Source: 21-14-0-10-47-8 sp966211455 (GTDB lineage Bacteria; Bdellovibrionota; Bdellovibrionia; Bdellovibrionales; Bdellovibrionaceae). From it: DNA of 64,000 nt. The notes under the pieces are model-generated. The model had not been told where the DNA came from and ran no database searches. It saw only the letters and a program-made list of their open reading frames with translations. Positions 34,434-43,096 of this stretch are shown in pieces. A program made the position numbers and the translations under genes. Each line of letters starts with the position of its first letter. Position 1 is the stretch's first letter. The DNA is taken from contig CBIHNI010000007.1 of the NCBI GenBank assembly GCA_966211455.1, positions 62,001 to 126,000 of the forward strand. The letters are read 5' to 3'.

Positions 34434-35207
34434 CTAGTTGATATGAACTTCTTTAGCGCCTTGGCCGTAAATCTTTTCGAACCAAGCGTCGTTGATCTCT
34501 TTGGGATCCCCTTCAAAAACGATCTGTCCGCCTTTCATCGCGATCACGCGGGTCGCGTACTGACGAACCAAAGACAGGAAGTGAAGGTTGGCGATGACGG
34601 TGATGCCCAGCTCTTGGTTCACCTTTTTCAGGTAATCCATGACCGTGTGGCAGGTTGCCGGATCCAGTGATGCCACCGGTTCATCGGCCAAAAGAATTTC
34701 CGGTTGCTGAGTCAACGCGCGGGCAATCGCCACACGCTGCTGCTGACCGCCTGACAGGTTGTCCGCACGCATTTTCGCTTTATCCGCGATTCCGACCAGC
34801 GATAGATATTTCATTGCATCGGTCTGGTCCTTTTCGGTGAAGAAGCCAAACATCGATTTCAAAGTATCAGTCACACCCAAGCGGCCCATCAGGACATTGC
34901 TTAAAACAGTGTGACGAGGAATCAAATTGAAGTGTTGGAAGATCATCGCCACGCGCTTGCGAAGATTGCGAACTTCGCCCGAGCCTTGGATTTTCGCGAT
35001 GTCGGTTCCGCTTAGCAGGATTTCACCCGAGGTTGGATCGTGCAGGCGGTTCAAGCAGCGAAGCAAGGTTGACTTACCGGATCCACTCAAGCCGATGATG
35101 ACCAGGAACTCGCCTTTCTTGACGTCGAAACTGACGCCTTTCAAAGCTTGAGTTCCATTCGGGTAGGTCTTAATCAGATTTCGAACTTGTAGAATGTTAT
35201 CCGCCAC
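34434..35207 (-). CDS. phnC: Phosphonate/phosphate-type ABC transporter ATPase
   Basis: 257 residues. Walker A GLSGSGKST (about 39-47), Q-loop, signature LSGGQQQR, Walker B ILLADEPVASLDP and a switch His (ANLHFLS) are complete. It energises PhnE. The gene lies between phnD and phnE in a three-gene leftward operon. Confidence 0.94.
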   Translation of the reverse strand: MADNILQVRNLIKTYPNGTQALKGVSFDVKKGEFLVIIGLSGSGKSTLLRCLNRLHDPTSGEILLSGTDIAKIQGSGEVRNLRKRVAMIFQHFNLIPRHTVLSNVLMGRLGVTDTLKSMFGFFTEKDQTDAMKYLSLVGIADKAKMRADNLSGGQQQRVAIARALTQQPEILLADEPVASLDPATCHTVMDYLKKVNQELGITVIANLHFLSLVRQYATRVIAMKGGQIVFEGDPKEINDAWFEKIYGQGAKEVHIN

Positions 35208-35238
35208 GTGCCCCTCCGCTGCTTTTGCGTTTCAAAAA

Positions 35239-36147
35239 CTATTTCTTCGTCAACTCTTCAGCTGATTTACCCAAAGACTTCAGCATGGCGCGCACGGGAT
35301 CGTAATCCGCGTCTGTCGCCGGGCGAAGATCTGTGTAGCTGTAGATGTTTTTGAAAGCTTCCAAGCCTTCTGGTGCTTTGATGAATTTCACGAAAGCTTC
35401 GGTCAGAGCTTTTTTCATCTCTTCCGGAATATCTTTGCGGAAAACGATCGGATCGTTCGGAACGTTCTCTGAAAGTTCGACGATTTTGATTTTCTTTTCG
35501 ACGTCCGGGTACTGAGTCTTCACCAAACGGCGAGCATCTTGAATTTCACCTTCAGCCGGAGGCGAGTAGAAGGTCGCGCCACCGTCAACCTGACCTTGAT
35601 AGATCATGGAAACAACTGAATCGTGTTTCATCGCGAAAACTTCTTGCGCGGGCTTGATGCCTTTGTCGTTGAGAACTTTCTTTGGCAACAAGAAACCAGT
35701 TGTGCTGGCTGGATCAACGAAAGCGATCTTTTTGCCGGCAAAGTCAGCCAGCGTTTTGATCGGTCCGCCTTCTTTGGCGATGAATTGAGCTTGATAAGTT
35801 GGCGAGCCATGACGAAGAGCCGTCAAACGAGCTTCAACGCCGTACTTTTCATTCGCCAAGATGTAACCGAAAGTGTTGATTGCGGCGATGTCCGCGCGCT
35901 TTGAACCGAAAGCTTCAACAACCGCGATGAAAGACGCTGGAACCGCGACTTCGAATTTGTAAGGAGTGTTGGCTTCGAGCCAAGTCTTGATGACTTTTGA
36001 ATTCGCTTCGATGACTTTCGCATCGACAGAAGGAACGAAGTAAAGTTTCACTGGATTCTTTTCTGAACCAAGTTCACCTTTATTAACCGTGCAGGCCGAG
36101 ATCATCAGCGCCAGGCTTGTGCCCAACACCAGTTTCAGGGATTTCAT
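35239..36147 (-). CDS. phnD: Phosphonate/phosphite-type substrate-binding lipoprotein
   Basis: 302 residues, AAGGAG before the ATG. The lipobox MISAC (Cys about 19) anchors it to the membrane. It is a periplasmic-binding-protein fold of the PhnD/PtxB type: VKLYFVPS at the start, the domain-crossing AFVDPASTTGFLLPK (ligand-binding Ser/Thr loop) and VDGGATFYSPP. Homologues bind phosphonates, phosphite or hypophosphite; the actual ligand cannot be read from the sequence. First gene of the operon; 133 bases separate it from the divergent HAD gene. Confidence 0.93.
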   Translation of the reverse strand: MKSLKLVLGTSLALMISACTVNKGELGSEKNPVKLYFVPSVDAKVIEANSKVIKTWLEANTPYKFEVAVPASFIAVVEAFGSKRADIAAINTFGYILANEKYGVEARLTALRHGSPTYQAQFIAKEGGPIKTLADFAGKKIAFVDPASTTGFLLPKKVLNDKGIKPAQEVFAMKHDSVVSMIYQGQVDGGATFYSPPAEGEIQDARRLVKTQYPDVEKKIKIVELSENVPNDPIVFRKDIPEEMKKALTEAFVKFIKAPEGLEAFKNIYSYTDLRPATDADYDPVRAMLKSLGKSAEELTKK

Positions 36148-36280
36148 GGGGACTCCTTTTTAAGTTTTTTTGGACGGAGAAGGTGTAACAAAGAAAGATC
36201 CGCTTTCCAAGCTTCTCTTGTGACGGAAGTACCCAGAGTCCCTTGCCTTTTCCCGAAATCTCTGGCTGAATGGACCTCGA

Positions 36281-37027
36281 ATGACGCAACCCAGTCAATA
36301 TCTTGAAAGAATCCTGACTGAAATCGCCAGTTTTGAAGCTTCCGGAAGGCAGGCTTTGGCTGTATTCGATTTGGACTCGACACTGTTTGATGTCAGTCCC
36401 CGCCTGAAAAAAATTCTCCATGATTTCGCCGTTTTACCAGAAAACCAAACGCGCTTTCCTGAAGCCTGTCAGATTCTCAGCAAGGCCGAAACTTACCGCA
36501 CCGATTGGGGCATCAAAAATGCCGTCGTCCGCGCCGGTTTGGACCGCCATCATCCCGAATTTCATCAGGCTTTGAAGGACTTTTGGTTTCAGAATTTTTT
36601 CTCGAACGAATACCTGGATTACGACATCCCTTACGAGGGCGGTGTTGAATATGTGCAACGGTTGCTAAAAATCGGAGCAGATATCGTTTATCTCACCGGC
36701 CGTGACGTGCATCGCATGGGACAAGGCTCGCGCGACACTTTGCTGAAATGGAATTTCCCGCTGGATGACAAGCGATCTCAATTGGTTTTGAAACCGCAAA
36801 AAGGATTGGACGATGCGAAATTCAAGTCGGATTGGTTTGCCGCCATTCCGCCCGAAAAATACGCAAAAATCTGGTTCTTTGAAAATGAGCCCGTCAATGT
36901 GAACCTGGTCCGTGTCGAGCACCAACACATCGAAATCGTTTTCTTTGAAAGCACCCATTCTGGCAAAGCCGAAGCCCCGACGGATCTGCCGGTGATCTTG
37001 AATTTTCTGATCGAACAAGGTGGCTAA
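36281..37027 (+). CDS. HAD-superfamily phosphatase-like protein
   Basis: 248 residues. HAD motif I AVFDLDSTLFD (Asp30 nucleophile, Asp32), motif II YLTGRD (about 137-142), a conserved Lys in LVLKPQKG and motif IV WFFENEPVN. A helical cap lies between motifs I and II. It is cytoplasmic. The substrate is unknown. It ends 3 bases before the RsmI-like gene, so the three genes to hrpB are one operon, suggesting a nucleotide or RNA link, which is inference. Confidence 0.85.
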   Translation: MTQPSQYLERILTEIASFEASGRQALAVFDLDSTLFDVSPRLKKILHDFAVLPENQTRFPEACQILSKAETYRTDWGIKNAVVRAGLDRHHPEFHQALKDFWFQNFFSNEYLDYDIPYEGGVEYVQRLLKIGADIVYLTGRDVHRMGQGSRDTLLKWNFPLDDKRSQLVLKPQKGLDDAKFKSDWFAAIPPEKYAKIWFFENEPVNVNLVRVEHQHIEIVFFESTHSGKAEAPTDLPVILNFLIEQGG

Positions 37028-37030
37028 AGC

Positions 37031-37699
37031 ATGGGCTTAACTTTGGTGGCCACCCCGATTGGTCAAGATCAAGACATCAGTCTGCGAGCTTTGGATCTTT
37101 TAAAAAATGTCGAGCATATCATTTTGGAAGAGTTCAAAGAGTCGACAAGATTTCTGCGCGCCCACGGAATTGCTGGCAAAAATTATGAACAGCTCAATGA
37201 ACATTCAACGGCAGAGGACCTGAAGCGTCTGACCGAGCTTTGTGACAAATCGGAAGTGGCCCTGATCACCGACTGCGGAACGCCCGGCTTTTGCGATCCA
37301 GGCGCGGATCTGGTGCGCGAATGTCGCAAGCGCGGAATCCGCGTTCGCACTTTTCCTGGCGCTTCCAGCTTGATGGGGATTTTGTCTTTATCCAGCGAAC
37401 GCTTGGATCAATTTGTCTTTCGCGGGTTTATTCCGGCTGAAAATGAAGCACGCAAAAAGGCTTTGCAAGAGCTGCAGAAAGAAGGTCGCGCTTTCGTTTT
37501 GATGGATACGCCTTATCGCTTTCAAAAAATGCTATCGGAAGCGAACGAATACTTTTCCGATCGTCGGATTCTGCTGACTTTGGATCTGACGCAAGAAACG
37601 GAAAAGATTTTGGAAGGAACGCCAGCTCAGGTTCTGAAATCAGAGCTGCCAGCCAAAGCCGAATTTATGCTCTTGGTTTACCCGCGAAAGAAACCATGA
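37031..37699 (+). CDS. RsmI-like tetrapyrrole-methylase-fold SAM methyltransferase
   Basis: 222 residues, shorter than RsmI (about 280): the C-terminal domain is missing. The fold signature VATPIG...DISLRALDLLK and LITDCGTPGFCDPGADLV corresponds to RsmI SDAGTPLISDPG, but with Cys residues in place of Ala/Ser. RsmI methylates the 2'-O of C1402 in 16S rRNA. The shortened, altered protein may have another target. Stop and next start overlap as ATGA with hrpB. Confidence 0.82.
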   Translation: MGLTLVATPIGQDQDISLRALDLLKNVEHIILEEFKESTRFLRAHGIAGKNYEQLNEHSTAEDLKRLTELCDKSEVALITDCGTPGFCDPGADLVRECRKRGIRVRTFPGASSLMGILSLSSERLDQFVFRGFIPAENEARKKALQELQKEGRAFVLMDTPYRFQKMLSEANEYFSDRRILLTLDLTQETEKILEGTPAQVLKSELPAKAEFMLLVYPRKKP

Positions 37700-40164
37700 T
37701 TTCCCTTCCGATTGATTCACAGCTTGAATCGATTTTGCAAAATCTGAAATCGCATCGCAATTTGGTTTTATCCGCAGCCCCCGGCGCCGGAAAAACGACC
37801 CGCTTACCGCCCCGTCTGCTGGAACTGACCGATAAGAAAGTTTTGGTGCTTGAGCCCCGTCGTATTGCCGCGGTTGCAGCTGCCAGCCGCATTGCCGACG
37901 AGCAAGGCTGGAAGCTGGGTGAAGAAGTCGGATTTCAGATTCGTTTTGATTCCAAGTTTACGAATCAAACGCGTTTGTTGTTTTTGACCGAAGCGCTTCT
38001 GAATCGCAAAATTATTTCCGATCCCGAACTTCAGGATGTGGGCATCGTGGTGCTGGATGAATTTCACGAGCGCTCTCAACATGTCGATTTGGCTTTGGGT
38101 TTGTTAAAAGAAATGCAAGAGCTGTCTCGGCCTGATTTGCAGATCGTCGTCATGTCGGCAACCCTGCAAGCGGAACCCATCGCGCAGTTCTTGGGAGACG
38201 CCGCCCGCGTGCAAGTCCCAGGACAAAGCCATTCGCTGGATGTGCAGTATCAGAAAAGCGCGCAGAAGCTGCAAACCGGTTTCGAATTTATCGATCAGGT
38301 TTGCGATCCGATTCCTTCTTTGATGTCAGGCCTAAAAAAAGGCGAGCATCTTTTGGTTTTCTTACCCGGCGTTGGCGAAATCGAACGCTGTGCTGAACGA
38401 TTGGAACCCTGGTGCCGTGAAAAAGGCCATATGCTTTTGAAGCTTCATGGCACCTTAAGCCTGGAAGAGCAGAAAGAAGTTTTAGCACCGACGGTCGAGA
38501 ACAAAATCATTCTTTCCACCAATATTGCCGAAAGCTCTTTGACTATTGATGGTGTGCGCGCCGTTTTGGATTCGGGATTGCAACGACGATCTTCGATTCA
38601 TCCCAAAACCGGCTTTCCAAGTCTTGAAATCGCACGCATTTCGAAATCGTCGGCCATTCAGCGCGCCGGCCGCGCGGCCCGCCAGGCTCCGGGCCGCTGT
38701 TACCGGATGTGGAGTCAGCTGGACGAGCTTTCCATGCCGGTCGAAGAGACCGCCGAAATTTTGCGCGTCGATTTATCGGAAGCGCTTTTGTTTTTAGCTT
38801 CGCAAGGAGTGCGCGATTTTCAAGGATTTTCTTGGTTTGAAAAACCGAATCCGGATCAGATCGAAAAATCTCAGAAACACCTTCGCATTTTAGGCGCTTT
38901 GAATTCTTCGAATCAACTGACCGATCTGGGGAAAAGTCTTCTGCCCTTTCCGCTGCCTCCCCGGTTGGGAAAACTTTTGCTCGTGGCCCAATCCATGGGG
39001 ATTGGAAAAACCGGTGCCGACATCGCCGCCCTTTTGCTGGAACGAGACATCTTGGGAAAGAGATCTTATGATTCGCAAGACGAATGCGATATCTGGCTTC
39101 GACTGGAAATGCTTCACCGCGGAAATTTCAAGTCCGTCGACCGTGCAAGCCAGCAGCTGCAGCGGCAGTTGGGGGCCAAGACATCGAAACCCGCAACGCT
39201 TGAAGATGTTCGTCGCCTGATGCTGACAGCTTTTTCGGATCAGCTGTGCCGCCGACGCAAATCCGGCGAAGCGCGCGCCGTGATGATCGGTGGCAGGGGC
39301 GCCGTGCTCGAACAAAGCTCGCAAGTTCGTCATTCTGAATTTTTCGTTGCGCTGTCGGTGATGGAAGGGCTTTCGGCTTCCGAAACGCGGGTCGCGTTAG
39401 CTTGCGGCGTAAGCAAAGAGCTGGTGATAAGCCTGGGCTCGGTCGAAACCAAATCTTGGATCGAGTTCGATGAAAAGTCGGAAAAATTCTTGCAACAAAG
39501 CGCGCAGAGCGTGGTTTTACCGAATGTGGGATCGCTGCCCTTATCCGATATCCGATCGCAGCCGGCGAAAGCCGATCAAATTCAGGAAAAACTGGGAGAA
39601 ATCGCCTTCGATTGGCGCGAGAAAATTTTCGAGAAGAACGAAAGTCTTAAAGCATGGTGGGAACGCTACCAAGTTTGGCTTAAGGTCAGCGAAGAGGCCG
39701 GCCTTAGTGAAAAAGACCTGCAAGAGATTTTCTCGGAGGCAAGCTTCGGTGAAAACTCGCTGGCGGCTTTGTACGAAAAAAACTTGGTTTATTTTTTTGA
39801 AAGCAAAATGCCGTCCGGCGCGCTTCAAAGATTTCACTCGGAATGCCCGGAATTTTTGCAAGTCCCAAGCGGTTCTCGTATTCGTCTTAATTATTCGGGA
39901 CCGAATCCGGCTTTGGAAGTCCGGTTGCAGGAAGTTTTTGGTCTGAGCGAAACGCCAAAGATTGCGCGTGGGAAATTGCCGCTGACACTGGTGTTGCTGG
40001 GGCCGAATTATCGTCCGGTGCAGGTGACTCAGGATCTGGCAAGCTTTTGGAAAAATGGTTACCCCGAAGTGCGAAAGGAAATGCGTTCGCGCTATCCCAA
40101 ACACAGCTGGCCCGATGATCCACTGACGGCCCCCGCTCAAGCGAAGGGCCGTCCGCGGCAGTAG
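37696..40164 (+). CDS. hrpB: ATP-dependent DExH helicase HrpB
   Basis: 822 residues, normal for HrpB (about 810). Helicase motifs: I APGAGKTT (28-35), II DEFH (121-124), III MSATLQ, V NIAESSLTIDGVRAVLDSG, VI QRAGRAARQAPGRCYR. The ratchet/HA2 region and the C-terminal HrpB domain ending in Arg/Pro-rich SRYPKHSWPDDP are intact, matching the characteristic HrpB terminus. It is a DEAH-type RNA helicase family, poorly defined in bacteria. It is coupled to the RsmI-like gene. Confidence 0.95.
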   Translation: MISLPIDSQLESILQNLKSHRNLVLSAAPGAGKTTRLPPRLLELTDKKVLVLEPRRIAAVAAASRIADEQGWKLGEEVGFQIRFDSKFTNQTRLLFLTEALLNRKIISDPELQDVGIVVLDEFHERSQHVDLALGLLKEMQELSRPDLQIVVMSATLQAEPIAQFLGDAARVQVPGQSHSLDVQYQKSAQKLQTGFEFIDQVCDPIPSLMSGLKKGEHLLVFLPGVGEIERCAERLEPWCREKGHMLLKLHGTLSLEEQKEVLAPTVENKIILSTNIAESSLTIDGVRAVLDSGLQRRSSIHPKTGFPSLEIARISKSSAIQRAGRAARQAPGRCYRMWSQLDELSMPVEETAEILRVDLSEALLFLASQGVRDFQGFSWFEKPNPDQIEKSQKHLRILGALNSSNQLTDLGKSLLPFPLPPRLGKLLLVAQSMGIGKTGADIAALLLERDILGKRSYDSQDECDIWLRLEMLHRGNFKSVDRASQQLQRQLGAKTSKPATLEDVRRLMLTAFSDQLCRRRKSGEARAVMIGGRGAVLEQSSQVRHSEFFVALSVMEGLSASETRVALACGVSKELVISLGSVETKSWIEFDEKSEKFLQQSAQSVVLPNVGSLPLSDIRSQPAKADQIQEKLGEIAFDWREKIFEKNESLKAWWERYQVWLKVSEEAGLSEKDLQEIFSEASFGENSLAALYEKNLVYFFESKMPSGALQRFHSECPEFLQVPSGSRIRLNYSGPNPALEVRLQEVFGLSETPKIARGKLPLTLVLLGPNYRPVQVTQDLASFWKNGYPEVRKEMRSRYPKHSWPDDPLTAPAQAKGRPRQ

Positions 40165-40181
40165 GTCTGCACTGACAGCAA

Positions 40182-40331
40182 TTATTCGATATCAAGATCC
40201 GCTTGTTTTGGAGCTTGGCTGGCGGCTCCGGCATCCGGCATTTCACCGGCAGTTGTGCCGTGAACTTGCGAGCGATCTTGCTGTTGATTCAAAGGTTGCT
40301 TGTCCATTGGCATGTTCTTGTTATTGTCCAT
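40182..40331 (-). CDS. 49-residue hydrophilic protein
   Basis: ATG at 40331 with AAGGAG seven bases upstream, 49 codons. Composition is Gln, Asp, Asn, Met and Ala rich, without hydrophobic core, so probably disordered. There is no signal peptide. It lies between hrpB (convergent) and the MFS gene. Supported mainly by the good ribosome site and open frame; no homologue recognised. Confidence 0.5.
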   Translation of the reverse strand: MDNNKNMPMDKQPLNQQQDRSQVHGTTAGEMPDAGAASQAPKQADLDIE

Positions 40332-40465
40332 GATTGGCTCCTTTTGGGTGAACAGGTTTAGCCAATTTCTTAGCAAAAACTTTTCCAATCTCTAGAGAAA
40401 GGAAAAGCTCTCTCGCAATATGCCTTCGAGATTTTGTGCCCCGAAAGTCGCAAAATGGATCTTCG

Positions 40466-41734
40466 TTACTTTTTGGATTCGCTGATCGGAACTTTCAACA
40501 AGAACCATCCGCCAATGGCAAACAGCACGAGCACGCTTAAGATCGAGTGTCTTGGATCTTTGGAAATCAGACTGATCACCGCAATCAAGGTCGGCCCTAA
40601 AACGGCAGAAAATTTTCCGAGCATATTGTAAAAGCCGAAGAACTCGCCCGATTTTTCCGAAGGGATCATGCGTCCGAAAACAGCGCGGCTGATACTTTGG
40701 ATCGGACCCATCACCAAAGAAATGACCACCGACAAAGCATAGAACTCCCATTCAGCAGACATGCGGTAAGCCCAGAAGGTCACCAGCACATAAACGGCAA
40801 TACAGATGAACAAAGAGTTCTTTGCTCCTAAACGATCGACATAAGCACCGAAAATCAACGTCGCCGGGAAGCTGACGAACTGAACCAACAGGATCGCAAG
40901 GATCAAACTGTCGGATTTAAATCCCAGGGCCATGCCATAATCGACGGCCATTTTGATGATCGTGTTCACACCGTCAATATAGAAAAAATAAGACAGCAGA
41001 TAAATTCCCAGATAACGATGCTGACGAAGCTCGCGGAAGGTTTGCATCAGTTGACGGAAGCTATCGCGGATGAGCTGTCCTGCCGGCACCTGAGGAGGCA
41101 CCGAATCACCCGGGCGATGTTCGGGCACCCACAGGAAAATCGGCACCGCGAAGACCGCCCACCAAATCCCGACCGAAAAGAATGCAAGCTTCGTCGCTTC
41201 CACCTTATCCGCCAAACCAAATAATTCGGGCTTCATGATGGTGATGATATTGATCAAGAACAAAAGACCGCCGCCCAAATATCCGAGCGAAAATCCAAGT
41301 GCCGAAACAAACTCCATCTCTTTCGGCTCCGCGACCGAACACAGAAGCGAGTCATTGAATGTCAGACTGCCAAAGAAGCCGATATTTCCGATCAAGAAAA
41401 GCAGGATGGCCGACGTCCAATCGCCTTGTCCCACCAGCGGAAGCAAGCAGGATCCCAAGACGCCCATAAAGGTGAAAAGAAATAGAAAAGCTTTTTTCTT
41501 CGATCCGCGATCGGCCAAGGCTCCCAGAATCGGCGACAGGGCCGCCAAAATTCCGCTCGCAATCGAGTGCGCGATCCCAAGTTGCGCCGTACTGGTGGTC
41601 ACATCGGCGCCCGAGCTCCAATAACTTTTATAGAAAATTGGAAAAAGCGCCGTGATGATGGTCGTGGTAAAAGCCGAATTCGCCCAGTCATTCAAAGCCC
41701 AAGAAAGCTTCTGTTTATTGATTCTTTTCAGCAT
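40466..41734 (-). CDS. MFS transporter, UMF1/Atg22-like
   Basis: 422 residues with about 12 membrane spans. The N-terminus WALNDWANSAFTTTIITALFP is the signature of the UMF1 family (bacterial relatives of the yeast vacuolar amino-acid effluxer Atg22), and GALADRGSKKKAFL is the loop 2-3 MFS motif. It is probably an inner-membrane amino-acid or small-metabolite carrier, useful to an organism feeding on prey hydrolysate, though direction and substrate are inferred. It starts 49 bases after the outer-membrane protein gene. Confidence 0.9.
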   Translation of the reverse strand: MLKRINKQKLSWALNDWANSAFTTTIITALFPIFYKSYWSSGADVTTSTAQLGIAHSIASGILAALSPILGALADRGSKKKAFLFLFTFMGVLGSCLLPLVGQGDWTSAILLFLIGNIGFFGSLTFNDSLLCSVAEPKEMEFVSALGFSLGYLGGGLLFLINIITIMKPELFGLADKVEATKLAFFSVGIWWAVFAVPIFLWVPEHRPGDSVPPQVPAGQLIRDSFRQLMQTFRELRQHRYLGIYLLSYFFYIDGVNTIIKMAVDYGMALGFKSDSLILAILLVQFVSFPATLIFGAYVDRLGAKNSLFICIAVYVLVTFWAYRMSAEWEFYALSVVISLVMGPIQSISRAVFGRMIPSEKSGEFFGFYNMLGKFSAVLGPTLIAVISLISKDPRHSILSVLVLFAIGGWFLLKVPISESKK

Positions 41735-41783
41735 CCCCCAAGCTTAGGATCGTCCATCCCTTTTTGGTAGCAAGACTGCGTTA

Positions 41784-43055
41784 TTAGAAGTGATAGCTAA
41801 GTGAAAGGCCCCAACGGTCGTACTTGTCGTACAGACCGGCCAGTGTTTCTTGCGGACCTTGCAGCCATTGACCGTCGGCACCGACCGAGAATGAATCCGT
41901 GATCCGCCGGCTTAAACCCACGCGGGCGATGGATGATTTACCGACAGTGTCGTAGATGACCCCGCCTAGGAATTGCGTTTCTTCTCCCCATGGGATGCGA
42001 AAACCCAAGTTCCAGGCGTTTTCGTAGATCGAGCGCAGGAAGCTGATTTGATCTTGGGCCTGGCGTTTTTGTCTTTCGTGCTGGATCAGCAAAGTGACCA
42101 TGCCCTTGCGGGTCTCGAAATTCTTTTCCAGCCCCAGGACTTGTGTGGATTCTTCTCCTGGCAAGCGGTTGTCGCTGCCGATCGGTTTGATCCAGTTGGC
42201 ACCGCCCTTCAAAGACCAGCTCGAAAATGGAAGCACGAAGGTCGCAGCCGCAACCTGATGACGATAATAGAAAGGAATCAGGCGCACCGGCGATTCCAGA
42301 ACAAAATTGGTCGAAGTCGCGCTGAAGAAAAGATGCGGATCCTGCGAAAGCCCCTGATAGTACACAAGCTGACCTTCGAAGGATTCGGATTTTCTTTGCA
42401 GGCGAAGGGCAAAATTATTTTTCAGCGCTTGATCGATTTCAATCGGATCATCAATTTTGTATTCGATGTCCGAAGGGATTTTGGCTTCAGTGACGAACTC
42501 GTTTTCAATCGGCAGACGTTTTTCACGTGGCCACCAGGCACTTTGCTCGCCCGGCAGGATCGGCTTTGTCTGCTGAGGGATGTAGAAGGCTTCCCATTGC
42601 CATTCATCGATTTCTTGCGACAGCGAAAGGCCCGCCGAACCCAGGTGCTGCGTGTTGGTTGGGTCTTTCCAGTTTTTCGAGTGAATCACATCGGCCGGAT
42701 TTACAATGTCCGGCCCGTCCGGAACGATGGTTTGAAATCCGAGCTTGATTGAAACCGGCGAGGACCGGTTCTCGACATAAAAGCTTTTCGGATTGAACTG
42801 GGTCATTTCTTCCGAATCTTTGGTCAACTGATCCGATTGCAGTTCCAGATCCGAACGAAATCGCCACGAACGCTTTGATTTCCAATCGGTTTTCAGATTC
42901 AGATTCAAACCGCCGGTTTGATTGGCGTACTGAGATGTCCCCTTAAAGGTATACTGCTGGTAAAAGCTTTCGATCGAACCACTGGTCTTCCACTGCGCTT
43001 GCACCACAGCCGAAAGCATGATTGCGAAAATGAATAAAAGAGCGCGAAAGGCCAT
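41784..43055 (-). CDS. Outer-membrane beta-barrel protein
   Basis: 423 residues. Signal peptide 1-20 (ends VQA). The mature protein alternates polar and aromatic/hydrophobic residues throughout (about 16-18 candidate strands) and ends RWGLSLSYHF, a C-terminal Phe as in porins. It resembles DUF1302-like barrels that accompany MMPL exporters and LolA-like proteins in other bacteria. It lies 41 bases downstream of the RND-LolA fusion, so a joint export route to the outer membrane is likely. Confidence 0.82.
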   Translation of the reverse strand: MAFRALLFIFAIMLSAVVQAQWKTSGSIESFYQQYTFKGTSQYANQTGGLNLNLKTDWKSKRSWRFRSDLELQSDQLTKDSEEMTQFNPKSFYVENRSSPVSIKLGFQTIVPDGPDIVNPADVIHSKNWKDPTNTQHLGSAGLSLSQEIDEWQWEAFYIPQQTKPILPGEQSAWWPREKRLPIENEFVTEAKIPSDIEYKIDDPIEIDQALKNNFALRLQRKSESFEGQLVYYQGLSQDPHLFFSATSTNFVLESPVRLIPFYYRHQVAAATFVLPFSSWSLKGGANWIKPIGSDNRLPGEESTQVLGLEKNFETRKGMVTLLIQHERQKRQAQDQISFLRSIYENAWNLGFRIPWGEETQFLGGVIYDTVGKSSIARVGLSRRITDSFSVGADGQWLQGPQETLAGLYDKYDRWGLSLSYHF

Positions 43056-43096
43056 CTCTCTTATTTTCTTAATTTGTCAGGGAAATGACAATGGAT

